Below, one piece after another: positions 13,631-13,804 of a stretch of DNA of 13,804 nucleotides. The DNA is from Candidatus Kapaibacterium sp. Its GTDB lineage: Bacteria; Bacteroidota; Ignavibacteria; Kapaibacteriales; Kapaibacteriaceae. Numbering within the stretch: the stretch's first letter is position 1; each line of letters opens with the position of its first letter. The stretch spans positions 1 to 13,804 of the forward strand of contig JAURNF010000064.1 in NCBI GenBank assembly GCA_030830285.1, given 5' to 3'. A model generated the notes under the pieces. The model had not been told where the DNA came from. It worked only from the letters and a program-made list of their open reading frames with translations, and did not search any database. The position numbers and the translations under genes are program-made.

Positions 13631-13804
13631 TTACCATGTTGTCCAGCCTCCGTCGACTTGGAGGTTCTGCCCCGTTACGTATCGTGATGCATCTGAAGCC
13701 AAGAACAGAAGCGCTCCAGCGAAATCATCCGGCATTGCCATTCGACCCAATGGTGTGCGTGAGCTGTATTGCTGCACAAACCATTCTTCCTGTCCATTCT
13801 GCAC
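13631..13804 (-). CDS. SDR-family oxidoreductase, C-terminal end (start beyond window)
   Basis: 57 residues are visible, in frame to the right edge. The sequence RTPLGRMAMPDDFAGALLFL followed by ASDASRYVTGQNLQVDGGW is the classical short-chain dehydrogenase/reductase C-terminus (PLGR-xxP-D-A, FLAS-ASxYxTGQ, DGGW). The Rossmann and catalytic YxxxK parts lie outside the window. It ends 32 bp before the neuB-like start, and the two are probably cotranscribed. In such clusters an SDR often modifies a sugar nucleotide or glycan precursor; the reaction is not known. Confidence 0.88.
   Translation of the reverse strand: MQNGQEEWFVQQYSSRTPLGRMAMPDDFAGALLFLASDASRYVTGQNLQVDGGWTTW

Noticed and set aside
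1..13804. CRISPR array, rRNA genes or riboswitch
   Set aside because: No regularly spaced repeats, no rRNA-like stretches and no recognisable aptamer upstream of dxs or the transporters.

Overview
The window looks like a chromosomal segment of a Gram-negative bacterium with roughly balanced base composition. It encodes two outer-membrane beta-barrel proteins (one of them a fragment), an OmpA-type peptidoglycan anchor, several lipoproteins and a methylerythritol-phosphate pathway enzyme. Putative promoters contain TAnnTTTG-like boxes, and most starts lack a strong Shine-Dalgarno sequence; both are known in the Bacteroidetes/Chlorobi group. Together with the style of the OmpA protein this suggests a member of that group or a close relative (Kapabacteria/Ignavibacteria-like). 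The placement is inference; no 16S rRNA or marker gene is present.

Layout. (1) 1-3440: a minus-strand outer-membrane-type protein running off the left edge, a LysE-type exporter (minus) divergent from an APC amino-acid permease (plus), and a small beta-barrel protein (minus) whose 3' end overlaps the permease. (2) 3555-7587: a 648-residue OmpA-family protein with two OmpA-like domains, then dxs (GTG start), an 8-bp tandem repeat, and tRNA-Lys(UUU) with its own promoter box and terminator. (3) 7576-9547: a 1.9-kb segment bounded by perfect 48-bp direct repeats of the tRNA 3' end plus terminator, the signature of integration into a tRNA gene. It carries one beta-propeller lipoprotein and no integrase. 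(4) 9548-11230: a TRL-like lipoprotein, a coupled unknown lipoprotein, a decayed IS3-type OrfA and gene-free DNA. (5) 11231-13804: a tightly packed minus-strand operon (read right to left) of an SDR-family oxidoreductase, a short NeuB-family synthase, a sterol-desaturase/fatty-acid-hydroxylase superfamily membrane enzyme and an LpxH-like metallophosphoesterase. It is probably the distal end of a surface glycan or glycolipid gene cluster running off the right edge.

How the parts fit. The left half is ordinary envelope, transport and isoprenoid housekeeping. The tRNA-Lys neighbourhood is an accessory hotspot: without the 1.9-kb insert, the TRL-like gene would lie about 200 bp downstream of the tRNA terminator, matching the tRNA association for which that family is named. 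The right-hand operon probably makes or modifies a nonulosonic-acid-containing surface structure or lipid; the exact product cannot be read from this window.
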